A stretch of 64,000 nucleotides of DNA, from positions 1,216-65,215 of the forward strand of contig RWJK01001793.1 of NCBI GenBank assembly GCA_004335835.1. The letters run 5' to 3'. A model generated the notes under the pieces. That model did not search any database. It saw only the letters and a program-made list of their open reading frames with translations, and was not told where the DNA came from. This DNA is from Scenedesmus sp. ARA3. Lineage: Eukaryota; Chlorophyta; Chlorophyceae; Sphaeropleales; Scenedesmaceae. This document shows, in pieces, positions 23,960 through 36,821 of this stretch (within the stretch, counting starts at the first letter, position 1; each line of letters starts with the position of its first letter). The translations under genes were made by a program, and so were the position numbers.

Positions 23960-25090
23960 TCATTTAAATACCACAGACACTGAGAACTGGACCTCCTGGT
24001 TGGGAGGCTTGCCTTCTGAGCCTGCTGCAACCTGAGGCACCCAGCCATATGTACCAGCCGCTTGACGCCAGCTATGGCGCACCAGCATGCTCCAGCCCTG
24101 CTCGGCAAAGAACTGCGCAAAGAATGCGACAATACAAACAACAGCATACAACGCGTGGTTAGGAAGTTCATGTGAGATTTGCTGTCCAGCCGCAGCCGCC
24201 ACAGGGGGTGGCTGCGGTGTGTATAAGAACAAATTTTGGTGTGTGTGGAAGCCTCGACAGCAACACGGCTGACTGCCATAGTATGTGCCAGTGCGCAGCA
24301 TCTCACATATCTAAACATCTGCTTAGGCCAAACATTTGTGGTAGGCACCCTGCAGGACATGCCCACCTCTTCAACGTTGTCAGGGCAGCCCCATTTGAAC
24401 TGGCTCATCAACCCAGATGGCCTTGGCCTGCTGCTGCTGCTGCTGCCTGCTGGACTTGGCTCAGCTGTTGCCTCCCCAGCTGTGCCTGGCACTGCTGCTG
24501 CTGGTGCTGCTGTGTTGGCGCTAGCTGCTGCTGATGCTGCTGCTGCTGCTGCTGCTGTGCTGGTGCTCCTACTGTGCAGCAGCCCCAGGCCTTCTGCGGT
24601 AAGGAAGTTTCCTGCAAAGATGCTGCCTGGTGCAGATATGCTGGCAGCTTCCTGCAAGGACGACAAAAACGCAGCAGAACATCTCAGTGAGCCCTGCTGC
24701 CCTTGCTGCCTGCATTTGCATACGGTTGTGCGCTGTCACAAGCCCATGAAAAACTTCGCAGCCATCGATCCTCAAACCCAAGCAATGTCCAATCGCTGCG
24801 GTCAAAGCAGCCTCGTCTAACACATCCTGCATCAGCACAGCTGTTTGGATCTGTTATACAAGTGTCCTGCACATTCATTGGCACATACCTGCAGCATCCC
24901 TCCCACACAGCTCGGGTCCAGATAGTACAGCAGCCCCTCTGCCAGCCATGCAGTAGGCAGGCGGGGGTCCAGCCCTGCTGCCAGCAGCTCAGCAGTCCAG
25001 CCAGGCACCTGAAGGTCTACTGCTGCACACGACCAGCTGCCAGCACGCAGCTCAGTGCCAGCACTGCTGATACCACTGCTGCTGCCAGGT

Positions 25091-25121
<31 letters not shown>

Positions 25122-26837
25122 TGAACTTCACGCCACTGCGTGAGAGCTCTGCGCGCTTTGCAGCCAGCACGTCATGCCTGTCCACTTCAAACCAGGCAAT
25201 GGCAGGGGGCAGGGCCAGCCGCCAGGGGCGCGTGTCCATGCCAGAGCCCAGCAGCACCACCTGCAATGCAGAAGGCACAAGGCCGGGACGTGGTTAGTCT
25301 TGGATTGTGCAGTCAATCACTGCTGCATCCACTACTGCAATCCTTTCTTGTTGACTGTAAAGTATGATGAACTGCCATCTACTGTCATATGCTGTTTCTA
25401 TCCACCTGCGCAGCTGCGTTCGCTGTTGGCATGTGTTGACTGCTATTGGCCTCATCACAGCCACCCACCTGCTTGCAGGAAGGCAGCCCGTGCTCTGCTA
25501 CATGCTGCAGCAGCGGCTGCAGGCAGCGCACAGCACGCTGTGGCGGCGCACCCACAGCTGCAAGCGCTGCATCGTCAAAGAAGCATGTGCGCATGATCAG
25601 CCGTGGCACTTGCCGCTGCTCTGCCTGCTGGGTAGGTTCACACTGCTGCGCCTCCTCCTGGTGGCCTGCCGACTGCTGCTGCTGCTGCTCAGACTGAGGT
25701 GCGCGCTGCTCCTGCTGCTGCTTTTCGGGCACGGATTGCAGCGCTTGCTGTCCCTTGCTGCTGCTGCTGCTGTTGTTGCGTGCGTTGACGACAGCCTCAT
25801 TACCCTGCAGGGACACCAAGGTATCAGCCTGCGAATAATAAAGGGATACATGCTGGCATCATCAAATACCACAGCATTTGCCAGAATCTGCCTTGCCGCA
25901 CGCGTTCTAGCTGTGACAGCAATGCAGCCATGTCATCCCGCGTGCCTTTGAGCAGCTGCTTTCTGAAGCCTGCTGCCATTTTGGTGTTCAAACCTGCTGC
26001 GAATCTGATATCACAATGTTTAGACGCCAACAGCAGTTGTGCTTGCCTTATACTTAGCCATGGCCTTGGGCCCAGCCAGTATGTATGCCAGAGGGTCAAC
26101 CACAAAAGCATCAGGCCTCATGGACTCCACAGCACGGGCAGCTGCAAGCATGCGCATAACAGTTTCATGTACCAAGGGTTAGAAAAGTATTGGGTTACTC
26201 AGTATGCAAGCGGGCTCACAAGCAACAGCTGTCGTGGTAGATGGTGGCCTGACTGGCAATGCTTCATCCCAACCTTGTACTGTGCGTGGCCAACACGGCT
26301 GCTGCAACGTCCGCGACAGCGTCAAGGTCATCGTCAGCTGATTGCTACATACACCTCTGCTCAGCACGTAGAAGTGATCAATACACTGCTGGTGCTGCTG
26401 GCACAACATGTGGCACGCTGCTCTGCTGCAACAGCACGCTGCGCGTTCACTGTCTGTGGCTGTCACCAGCTGTCCTGCTGTCAGCTGTCGTCACAAATCA
26501 CCACTAACCTGCTATAAGCCGTGACGAAAATGAAACAAGGCCTGCATGTGCAAGGACCCCGTAAGTTATGGGCAACAGTATGCAGACAGCAACAACGGCG
26601 GTCTGCAGCTAGCTGCCTGGAGTACTGCTGGTGCCGCGCAGAATGATGCAGCAGCAGCAGCAGCAGTCAACAGCTGCCTTGAGCCTTGCACAAGCCCAAC
26701 AAAACAAACCAAAAAAACTCACTTTCGAGGCCCCCGAAGTTCTTCCTGTTGGACCAGCGAGTCAAGAGCTTGCGCAGCAGGGACTGTGCCAGAGCTGCTG
26801 TCCCCAACCCTAGCACGATCCTGACTGAGGCAGCCAT
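23960..26837 (-). CDS. SAM-dependent methyltransferase, LCMT-like family
   Basis: Seven exons in consistent phase: 26723-26837, 26054-26141, 25902-26004, 25469-25828, 24889-25260, 24367-24651, 23960-24112, giving 491 residues. The order of motifs follows the leucine-carboxyl-methyltransferase-like family (the TIGR00027 type): ARAVESMRPDAFVVDPLA near residue 40, MRTCFFDDAALAAV, the SAM-binding motif I VVLLGSGMDTRPWRL at about 223-237, the acidic WFEVDRHDVL, then PTAWLAEGLLYYL, and the C-terminal FFAEQGWSMLVRH block. The methyl acceptor is unknown; family members are mostly uncharacterised. The first exon encodes a hydrophobic stretch (VRIVLGLGTAALAQSLL) that could be a membrane anchor or targeting sequence. 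Two low-complexity inserts (poly-Gln/Ser and poly-Ala) lie between the conserved blocks, as in neighbouring genes. Confidence 0.9.
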
Positions 26838-27463
26838 ACTGCCCCCGTAAAATATCGCAGAAAAGTTTTTGTTTCAACAGGTGCAGAAGCCAAGGCAATG
26901 TGAATCAGCTTCTTGTGATCAATTGCAGGACACGTGTTTCAAACACGAGGACTTGGCGACTTGATGCACATGGACGGGAACCAGCTGCATAAAATGGCTT
27001 TCAAGCGTCTCAGGTGAGGTGCTGTCAACGCACAGGCATGAACCAGGGCTTAGGTCTGCTGCAGTCGAAGTAACATGCATACCACAACCTTCATTCAAGG
27101 ACTTCAAGACTTGAAGTGCAGGACCTGCAGCACTTGACCTGGTTACCCTGCAAGCGATAGTAACATGTTTCCCAGACGACTGTCACTTATGGCATAGCAT
27201 CGTACTGGGCATGCCGCAGTACAGAAAATCTGCAGAGCACGCATGCGCAGAGCCTGCGCAGGCTCTGCACCCTGCACTGCATGATGATCTTGAGTCAAAA
27301 TTCCCAACCATGCTGTATGGCTACTCATCAGTGCTGCGTGCCAAGAAAGCAGACGGCACCATCATCACCTTAGAAAACCCAAACATGCAACAACCATGTT
27401 GAAAGCGTTCAGGGCGTTCAGACAGCGGCAGCAGACACATGCCAGCTGCTGCGGCAGCTGCTA
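26838..27463. other. intergenic, no gene seen
   Basis: Contains the promoter side of the methyltransferase gene and the 3' flank of the first LRR gene. A short inverted repeat, GCAGAGCCTGCGCAGGCTCTGC, is centred near 27257. No coding sequence was supported. Confidence 0.45.
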
Positions 27464-29574
27464 CTAAGGCTGCGCCTCTTGCTGCTGGCCCCCACGCACA
27501 GCAGCCCAAAATGACGCCATCTGCTGCTTCGTGGGCCTCTTGCCATCCTTGCTAGCAAGCTCCAGCCGCGTAAGCGCGCGCAGCTGCGTCAGCAGCTGCA
27601 AGCACTCGCCATCCCCAAAAGCATTGCGCCGCACATATAGGTGCTGCAGATGTGACAGCTTGCCAATAGCCAGCAGCGCTGCTCTGCTCTCTATGCTGGC
27701 ATCATACAGCTTCAGCTTGCGTAGCTGCGGCAAGCCACATGCCAGCACAGCAGCACCCACGTCCCCTGCAGCCCATGCCGACACCTCCAGCTGGGTCAGC
27801 CCTGTCAACGCTGTCAGCTGCATGATGTCGGCTGCATCCGATTCCGTGCTGACAGGCGTCGTGTGTCGCGCCTTGACGCACAGCTCCTGCAGCTGCCGCA
27901 AGCCAGTCAAGTAGCCAAACAGCTTGGGGCGCATGTCAGGTGCATATGCGCCTTCCCTCAGGTCCAGGTGCAGCCGGCGCAGGCTGGTGGCTGTTGCTAT
28001 GCCCGCCATCACACCAGGGAAGCCTTCACCATCGTCAAAATCACCGTGCAAGCTCTCCACGTGCAGGCTGCGCAGCTGCGGCAGCTGAGCCCAGGCACTG
28101 GTGTGCAGCCCGATGAGGTCCTCATAGTAGCGCAATTCAATGTCTGTGAGTGCAGACAGGCCTGTCAGGGCCAGCAAGTCCTGCTGCGCCTCGAAGCAGC
28201 AGCACAGCGAGAGGCGTTGCAGCTGCTGCAGCGCGCTGACGCCACCGAGCCTCGGCAGGATGGGTTCCATTGAGTTCTCACCGCAGCCAGCTGTCAGCTC
28301 CAGCAGCTGTAGCGGCAGCTGCCAGCTGTCACTGCTGCGGCCATTGTTCTCAGAATCCAGCACCAGAGTGAAGTGCGTGAGGCATGTCAGGTGGCTGAGG
28401 CGGAGCACGCGGGCTTCGCCATTGCCATCATCATCGTCATCAATGTGGCAATGCGGCAGCTCCAGCTGCTGCAAGCTCGCTGGCAGCTGCTCCAGCTGCC
28501 CCGGGCCCACACAGATTGAGGAGATCTGCAGCAATGTGAGCTGCATGAGCGCAGCAACTGGCGCCAGCAGCTCCCCTTGATAGTGGTCCTCGCGTTCACT
28601 GTCGCCCTTCAAGTGCAGCTGGCGCAGGTTGGTGAGGCTAGCGAGGGCCCCTGCTAGCTTCCCTGAAACCACACTGCCCGACTTGTAGTCCCTTTGCAGG
28701 GACCATCTGAGGCTGGTTAGGGTGGCTGCCGGCAGCGCAGACAGCAGCTCAGCGCCGTGGCGCACGCTGCTGCTGAAGCTGCGCAGTGCAAACCGCAGCC
28801 GCTGCTGCTGCTTTGTGCTGCCTGCTGCTGCTGAGCCGTCGCTGCTTGTGCAGCGGTTGGCTGCAGCAATCTGCTGTGCGCTGAAGCTGAAGAGGGTGTC
28901 CAGCGCGTGCTGTGCTTGTTCTTCTTCTATCACATCATGGTTCTGTGATGATGACTGCCGCTGTGTGTCTATCACTATCTCGCCCACCAAGTGGGCATGT
29001 GGCGGCAGCCACCTGGTAAAGGACGCCACACATGCTATGAGTTGCAAGTCGCTCATGCCACTGCGCTTCAAGCAGATGCTGGTGCATGGCCCTCCTGCCT
29101 GCTGCGCTGCTGCCCTGACAGCCTTGCTGCTGCACAGCAGGCTGCACACTGTCGCTGCATCAAGCTGTGTTTTGGGGTGCTGCAGGACCAACTCCAACAC
29201 CTGCAGTGCGGCGGAGCAAGCGGGCAACCATTGGTGAGTGGAGCACTAGAGCAGCACAGCAAAGGCCTAGCAGGCAAAGGGCGAAAGATGGACGCACTAT
29301 GCCTGAAGCAGACATGAGGCGCGACAAGGACAAAACCAGTGGGCCAAGCTAAATAGGAGTAAACTCGTTTTACTGCTTGCACCTGCTCCCTCTGATGAGC
29401 CCTCGTGCAAGAGCAGCAAGCTGCCAGCTTGCTGTTGCTACTGCTGCTGCTGCTGCAAGGCTGACCAGCAGATGGTTGCTGATTGCACCACAGCTCCCAC
29501 AACGCACGCGCCGGGGACGCGGCACACACCTGAATCTCCCTCGGGTAGCGAGGCGTGCTCCTGTGCGTCGCCAT
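27464..29574 (-). CDS. leucine-rich-repeat protein 1 of array
   Basis: Two exons, 29530-29574 (MATHRSTPRYPREIQ) and 27464-29200, joined in phase 0, give 593 residues. The large exon begins VLELVLQHPKTQLDAATVC and continues with a helical block (CSLLCSSKAVRAAAQQ, FTRWLPPHAHLVGEI) that resembles an F-box-like cap, then a Gln/Ser linker and about ten LRR units of the LTxLxxLxL type, for example LTNLRQLHLKGD, LSALTDIELRYYEDL and LSHLQHLYVRRN. Such proteins usually mediate protein-protein contacts; no catalytic domain is present. First member of a head-to-tail array, intact. The start exon is supported by its conservation in three paralogs. F-box identity is inference. Confidence 0.85.
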
Positions 29575-30577
29575 GTGCTGCTGCAGGTGGTGCTATGGGA
29601 TGATCGAGTGTGCACGCTAGATGACCTGTGCCAGACGCAGCTGAAACCACATGGGTGTCGAACAGTAATTCGTGTGTTTGAGCGTAGCTGAAGCAGCCGA
29701 TACGGTGGCCTGAGGTGCTCACGGAGTTGGCTCGTACATACAGGAGTCAGTGCAAATCTCAAATACAATGTTTGTGACAGGTGAAGTGTGTGACAGGTGA
29801 ACATGCATCGACTACAACAGTATAAAGAATTGCAGGCAACACACATTGCAGTAGCACCATGCAGCATATTGCGTCACTCACATGTCTAGAAGTGGTCCCC
29901 CCAATGGCCACCATGGCTGGTAACAGTTTGTGCATGATTTCTTGACACCGCAACAGGATGCACCGCCAGCAGCAGTAGCACCAGCACCAGCACGTGCTAC
30001 CAGCGGTACTAGCAGCACAACACAGCAGTACAGCGCAATTTGGTGGTCACCTGGCAAACCACACTGTGCTCACAACAGACAACTCATCTGCGTTGCCACC
30101 ATGGTACAATTTTTTTTAGCAAATTGGCATGGAGATGCCTGGGCATCAGCCGAAGTTGCGGCAGACAGACAATTAGCATGGTAGGCGGGGAGGCAACGCC
30201 GTTATAGTAACGCTCAACACAAGGCCTACAGTTCGCCGCTAAACATGAACTATCCAAAGCACAGCCTCCCACACCACTGCCCCCACCCGCTGTTGATGCT
30301 TCAGCCCCTGCCGCTGCTTTGTGCGCAAACCCTACCACGTTAGGTGTTGAAAGGCACAGTCAATACCGCATATGTGTGGAACTACGCAATGATGTTCAGC
30401 TAGTAGCTGCGCAAAGCAGCTACACAGTGCTAGTACTCCTCCAACTTTGGGTTCATGTCAGTGTAAGCATAAACCACGTAGCGTGCGCCACAATCATTAG
30501 CCCACACCCTGCCTCTGCAGCATTCAAACCGCTTGGCATGGCATTGGCTGCTGCTGCAGCAGCTGCTGCTGCAGCTG
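29575..30577. other. spacer between LRR1 and LRR2
   Basis: No gene. It must hold the LRR1 promoter and the LRR2 3' flank. Confidence 0.45.
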
Positions 30578-32557
30578 CTACTGTGGCTGCGCCTCTTGCT
30601 GCTGGCCACGCACAGCAGCCCAGAATGCATCCAGCTGCTGCTGGCTGGGCTCTTCACCGTCCCTGCTCATAAGCTCCAGGCACGTAAGCGCGCGTAGCTG
30701 CGTCAGCAGCTGCAAGCAATCATCAACCCCAAATCCGTTGTGCCGCAGGTCTAGGTGCTGCAGGTGCGCCAGCTTGCCAATCGCTGGCAGCGCTGCTCTG
30801 CTTCGGAGGTCGCACTCAAACAACTTCAGTATGCGCAGCTCTGGCAAGCTGCATGCCACTGCCACAGCTGCCACGTCACTGACAGCCCAGCCCCTCAAAT
30901 CCAGTTCCGTCAGCCCCGTGAGCGCTGTCAGGTGCAGAGCATCATCTGCATCCAACTCCCAGCCGTAATGTGGGCAGGGCACCGCATCCACACGCAGCTC
31001 CTGCAGCTGCCGCAAGCCAGTCAGGTACCCAAACAGCTTGGGACGCATGCCGTATGCAGCAACGCCATCGCTGAAGTCCAACTCTAGCCGCTGCAGGCTA
31101 GTCGCTGCTGCTACGCCCACCATCACCTGCCTGAAGCTTTGTGCGGACACATCATCCGCAGGCACGCTGCCTGTGCTGCGCACGCGCAAGCTGTGCAGCT
31201 GCGGCAGCGCAGCCCAGGCGCTGCTTGTGCGCACCTCGCCAAGCGGCGCGGTATACTGCAGATTCAGGTAGCTGAGTGCCTTCAGACAGCTCAGCGCCAG
31301 CAGACCTGCCCCGGTCTCGCAGCACTCCGTCAACCAGAGGCACTGCAGCTGCTGTAGCGCGCCGACGCCGCCCAGCAGCGGCAGCACCGCGCAGCCGCCT
31401 ACGTCGTCGTCGTTGGCAAGGGCCGCGCTGGCGGCCAGCTGCAGCAGCTGCGGCGGCAGCTTCCCAGTGAGCTGCAGATCGTCATGCGGTCTGTGCAGAT
31501 TCAGCAGCGCCAGGTGCGTGAGGCGCGCGAGGTGGCTCAGGTCCAGCTGCTGCTGTTGAGGGAGTTGCTGGGCTATGCCGCCATTGCCTTCAGCCTCATC
31601 AGCACTGCCCTCATCATTCGAGTCGATGATTACATCAAAGTCGTGCACCTCCAGCGACTCCAAGCTCGGCGGCAGCTGCCGCAGCTGTGGCAGGTAGCAG
31701 GATACACCCCAGATCTGCAGAGAGGTGAGCTGGCTGAGCGCCTGAACTGCCGCCAGCCAAGCACCTGATACGTGCTGGTTCAGGCGAAGGCACCGCAGGT
31801 TGGTGAGGCCCGCAAGCGCTGCTGCTGGCACACTGCTGCGGTCGTCCCGGTAGCCGTCGAGCACCACGCAGGTGAGGCTGGTCAGCGTGGCTGCTGGCAG
31901 CGCGCGCAGCAGCTCAGTGCCGTGCATCACGCTGCTGCTGAAGCTGCGCAGCGCAAACGGCGGCCGCTGCTGCTGCTGCTGCTGCTGCGAGGTGCCTGCC
32001 GCTGCTGTGCTGCCGCTGCTGGAGATGTTGCTTGCTGCAGTGATCTGCTGCATGCTGAAGGCGAGGAGAGTATCCAGCACATGGTATGCTGCCTCTTTGT
32101 CATCACCGTCTGGTGGTGGTGGCTGCAGCTCCAACTCCAGCGCTATGTTGCCAGCAAGGTGAGCATGTGCCGGCAGCCACCTGGCAAAGGACGCCACACG
32201 CGATGCAACTTGCCATTCGCTTGCATCGCCTTTCAAGCACATGCTGGTGCATGGCCTTCCTGCCTGCTGCGCTGCTGCCCTCACTGCCTTGCTGCTGCAC
32301 AGCAGGCTGCACAGGGTGACGGCATCAAGCCCTATGCTTGGGTTCTGCAGGACGAGCTCCAGCACCTGCAAGGACAGTGTAGTGACATGAACAGGCAGCA
32401 GGCATTGCTGGTTGGGCCTGCCAACGCAAAAAGGCATGTTGGAACATTACACGTGGCAGGGCTCGTGAAGAACAGTGGCACACTTTTTGTGCGGATGAAG
32501 TCAACACACTCAAGTCATCAGCTGCACCGGCTGCCCAAGCTGGTGTTCCCATGCAGC

Positions 32558-32588
<31 letters not shown>

Positions 32589-32699
32589 AGCTGCTGCTGC
32601 AGTTGGCTGCTGACAGCACCAAAGCCCGTGCAGTGTCTGCACATGCTGCCTGACACACACCTGGATCACCCTGCTTGTCTGCGTCGTCATTTGCTGCAT
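30578..32699 (-). CDS. leucine-rich-repeat protein 2 of array
   Basis: Two exons: 32661-32699 and 30578-32365, about 608 residues, no frame lesion. Start exon reads MQQMTTQTSRVIQ; the second Met at 32690 aligns with the start of paralog 3 and may be the true one. The large exon starts VLELVLQNPSIGLDAVTLC, followed by the F-box-like helices, a poly-Gln run, and LRR units such as LTNLRCLRLNQHVSG, LARLTHLALLNLH, LKALSYLNLQYTA and LAHLQHLDLRHNG. It ends LDAFWAAVRGQQQEAQPQ, a terminus shared with all copies. Role probably as scaffold or substrate receptor (inference). Confidence 0.85.
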
Positions 32700-33946
32700 A
32701 ATGCCTCTAGTGCTGCTGTTGAGTCACTGAGTCTTCAGAGTGGGTGAGCTATGCCGCACACAGAATTGGCGAAAAGGGCGCCGCACAAGTGTTGCTGGGG
32801 TCAGGTCCGGCAGATTAAAAGCAGCCACGGTGCCCGGCATGCACGTGGTGTTTGCACAACCAGCAGCAGCAACAGCAGCGGCTGCCTGGAGTCCAGGCCT
32901 CGTGCCGGCAACCCTGCTGAGATCAACACATTACTATGTGACAAACTGCATAGAAACAAACGCATAATTCGGTGTTAGGAGCTGCCGTTGAAGGGGCTAA
33001 TTTACAGAGGATTGCGATGCTTTGCAATAACCGTGCCAGTTACTTTCGTAACTGCTGCACTTGGCGTCTGCCGGCAAGCACCGCACATACTTTCATATTC
33101 CAGAATTAAATGCGGAAATGCTGCATCAATGCGTGCCGATCATCGCTGCCTTCGATACGGGCGAACATAAGTGGTGCATCGACCTCTCCGTTGACTGGTG
33201 AGGTCACATCACAGATTACCAACAGTTGCAAGTTTATCAGCTGCAATACTGTTTACAAAAACGACACCACAAGATAAAGAACACAACAAAATGCAGCACC
33301 AAGCGCAGGAGCAGGAGCACCAGTAGCAATGGAGTGGAGGTTGAACCACCACCAAGGTAGCCGACCCCAAACTGTAATATGACAGAATTAGGCATGGTAA
33401 ATGCACAACCGTTCACCTGCCTGTGCTCAAGTGGCCCAGGTGGTAAAATTCAACGTGGTCTGTGAGTGCCTGGGCACCACCAAAAGCTGCTCAGTCCAAC
33501 CAATCAAGACGGAAGGTGACGACCCCATAACACCTGAGTAGCCTAACTGCTGCGTGTGACTAGCCAGTAGGATTGCGTCCCCCCTGGTTAAAAAACACCT
33601 GAGTAACCCTCAACACGGTGCACCTGGGTGCCAAGTACTAAACACCTGGGCGCCACGGTGTGCCACCAATCAACAAGCTTGCAGACGCAGCAGCCTCCGA
33701 CGGCATGGCCTCCAGCTGCTGCTCAAAGCTTATGCTTGTGCCACTGCTTATTCACAAACACTGCCATACATATTCTTGACCAATGAACTACAACTGTGAC
33801 ATTATGCAATGATGGTGATCTGCGCCACAGCAGGCTGCAGATTACTCCTCAGCATCAATCCGGATGCAGCAACCAGCTTATCAGTGTAATAAACATCAGT
33901 TCCAATCAGTGCCTCTGCAACAGGCAAACACCGCGCTGCAGCAGCG
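32700..33946. other. spacer between LRR2 and LRR3
   Basis: 1.2 kb without a gene. The part near 33.60-33.67 kb repeats CACCTGGG/CACCTGAG motifs several times. Confidence 0.45.
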
Positions 33947-36092
33947 CTACTGTAGCTGTGCTCTTTGCTGCTGGCCTCGCACAGCAGCCCAGAAAGCATC
34001 CAGCTGCTGCTGGCTGGGCTCTTCACCGTCCTTGTTAACAAGCTCCAGGCATGTGAGCGCTCGCAGCTGCGTCAGCAGCTGCAAGCAACCGTCACAGCCA
34101 AACCTGTTGTCACGCAGCTCTAAGTGCTGCAGGTGCGCCAGCTTGCCAATTGCTGGCAGTGCTGCCCTGCTTACAAGGTTGCAGTCATACAGCTTCAGTA
34201 TACGCAGCTCTGGCAAGTTGCATGCCAATGCAACAGCTGCCACTTCCCCCACAGCCCAACACGCCACATCAAGGTGAGTCAGGCCTGTCAGAGCAGTAAG
34301 TTGCATGACGTCATCTGCATCTGTGGTAATGTACTCGACAGGCAGTGCATCAACGCCCAGTTCCTGCAGCTGCCGCAAGCCAGTCAGGCAACCAAACAGC
34401 TTCGGCCGCATGCCCAATGCACTGACGCCGTCTCTAAAGTCCAGGTGCAGCTGGCGCAAGCTGGTTGCTGCTGCTACTCCTGCCATCAGCGTTCTCAAGC
34501 CTGGGCCGCCGTCTGCAACATCGCCCAAGGGTGCACTGATCACATGCAGGCTGTGCAGCTGCGGCAGCTGCGCCCAAGCGCTGCTGCTCAGCACCTGGCT
34601 GAGCGCCCCATTGTACTGTAAGTCGATGCGGCTGAGTGCAGTCAGGCTGCTCAGCGCCAGCAGATCCCGCTCCGCCTCGCAGCAGTTGCTCAGTGCGAGG
34701 CGTCGCAACTGCTTCAACGCTGCCACGCCGCCCAGCAGCGGCAGCACCGCGCAGGCGTCGCCATCATCGCGATCAGCCCCGGCAGTCAGCTCCAGCAGCT
34801 GCGGCGGCAGCTGCCCACTAATCTGTGCATCGCTGTCTGCACCGTGCAGGCCCAGCTCCAACTGAGTAAGGCGTGTGAGGTGGCTGAGATCAATCTGGCG
34901 GCTGTGCTGCGCCTCACCAGAGCTGTCGCTGCCAGCATCAGCAGCGCCTTCTTCATCTTCATCTGCACTGAGGTGTATGTACACGTTCTGCAGCGCCAGC
35001 CGCTGCAAGCTCGCCGGCAGCTGCTGCAGCTCCTCCAGGTAGCAATCCAGCGCCCCAATCACCAGGAGGGTGAGCTGCGTGAGCGCTGCAACGGGATCTA
35101 GCCACTTTCCAGGTATCCGCTGGAGGTGTTGCAGGCACCGCAGGTTGGTGAGGCCCGCAAGCGCTGCTGGCGCGGCGCACTGGTCTTCATCGTAGTTGTC
35201 TGGCAGCAGATAGCTGAGGCTGGTCAGGGTGGCTGGCGGCAGCGCGCGCAGCAGCTGACCGCTGTGCGGCACGCTGCTGCTGAAGCTGCGCAGCGCAAAT
35301 GGCGGCCGCTGCTGCTGCTGCTGGCTGCTTGGCGCTGCTGTGTCGCCGGCGTTGGTGCTGCTGCGTGCTGCAGTGATTTTCTGCGCGCTGAAGGCCAGCA
35401 GCGAGTCCAGCACATTTTTTGCTGCAGCACCATCAGCGTTGTCATAATCTTCTGATTGTGGCTCAAAATCAAAAGCTATTTCTGCCGCCAGGTTGGTATG
35501 TGGCGGCAGCCACCGTGCAAAGGTCGCCACGCGTGAAGCCAACTGCCAGTCACCCAAATCGCCTTTTACGCAGATGCTGGTGCATGGCCCTCCTTCCTGC
35601 TGTGCAGCCGCCCTGGCTGCCTTGCTGCTGCACAGCAGGCTGCACAAGGTCACGGCATCAAGCCCTAAGCTTGGGTTCTGCAAGACGAGCTCCAACACCT
35701 GCAGTAGCAGTGCAGGACAGAAGGCAGGCAAGCGGGCATCCGTTGATAAAGTGCTGCAGGATCAGAGCAAAGACATATCAAGGACAGGGGCTCCTGCCAG
35801 CATACCCCAACGTGCTGGAAGAAGCACGCCTGGGATGAACAGCGCGGCAGATGACATAGGGCGGCGGTGACATGCAAACACTTCATACTTGCAGTTGTAT
35901 GTTCATTCCAACCTGCATCTGCTGCCCGTGTGTGATCCAGCTGCAGTACAGGCTCACAGAAGCACAACAGCAAGACCATGACGCTTGCTATTACGCTGCT
36001 GCCCCTTTGGATGCTGAAAGCAAGACAGCAAACAGAGGCAGTCTATGGTATGTGGCACGCACCTGGATCACCCTGCTTGTTTGCGTTGCCAT
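33947..36092 (-). CDS. leucine-rich-repeat protein 3 of array
   Basis: Two exons, 36063-36092 (MATQTSRVIQ) and 33947-35698, phase 0, give 593 residues. Same layout as its neighbours: VLELVLQNPSLGLDAVTLC, CSLLCSSKAARAAAQQ, ARWLPPHTNLAAEI, a short poly-Gln segment, FALRSFSSSVPHSGQLLRALP, then LRR units including LTNLRCLQHL, LTRLTQLELGLHG, LKQLRRLALSN and LAHLQHLELRDNRFGCDGC. An acidic insert with DEDEEGAADAG separates two repeat groups. Intact. Closest in this window to LRR4: both share HSRQIDLSHLTRLTQLELGL and RFGCDGCLQLLTQLRAL. Confidence 0.87.
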
Positions 36093-36821
36093 GTGCTGCA
36101 GGTTGTATCTGTTGCTGTGAGCAGCGCTGCTGTTGAAACAAGAGTCTTCACAATGGATGCGCTGTTCCAGAATCAGTGCAGGCCAATACAGTGCGCAGTG
36201 TTTGATTACTTGAGTTATGGTCGGCTGCTTCAACGGCAGCTGCGGTGTATGCACGGAATGGTTGACAAACAAGTAGCAGTGCAGCCCGACGATGACCGTG
36301 CTGCGTTATGCAGCACACGTTAATTTTCCGTGTTGCTGAAAGCCTGAAGTAAAAACTTCGTAATCAGCGTTGGTTGAGGACTGCGAGCTGAAAGCCACGA
36401 CCGAAGGGAACACACAGAGAGGCAGGGACTTTTTGTAGAAAAACGGGCACCAGTTGCCAACACGGGTGATCCCTGAGCATCAAAGGACCATGGCACCCAG
36501 AAACAACCCCAGCTGCATTGTTTGAGCCGATGCGTATGCAGCTCTGAATTTGAACAAAATCCCTAAACCCTCAGCTGGTTACAATGCTGTGCAGCAAGTG
36601 CTTCTGTTGGCGGTTTGCGCTTGACATGCCTCGCAAGGCTTGCAGAGTCAAAAGGTGGAGCTTCGTTACCTTGCCACAAGCCCTACCAGGGCAAACAGCT
36701 GCTGCAACCTTTGTTGTGCATGTGCAAGCATACTGATCACAAACACATCACATCCTTTTTTCACATCACATCTTTACGAAAGCAATGCTCCTGCAACCAA
36801 CATTGCTAGCTGCTGCAGCTG
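36093..36821. other. spacer between LRR3 and LRR4
   Basis: No gene recognised. The first part resembles the 5' flank of LRR2 (both have AGTCTTCA about 40 nt upstream of the start exon), as expected for tandem duplicates. Confidence 0.4.

Noticed and set aside
33456..33484. Resemblance to the NPPF exon 2 start (CGCCTGGGCACCACC)
   Set aside because: 24 of 28 bases match, but the region also has several CACCTGGG-like repeats and the site is 6.5 kb away, so I treat it as low-complexity similarity.
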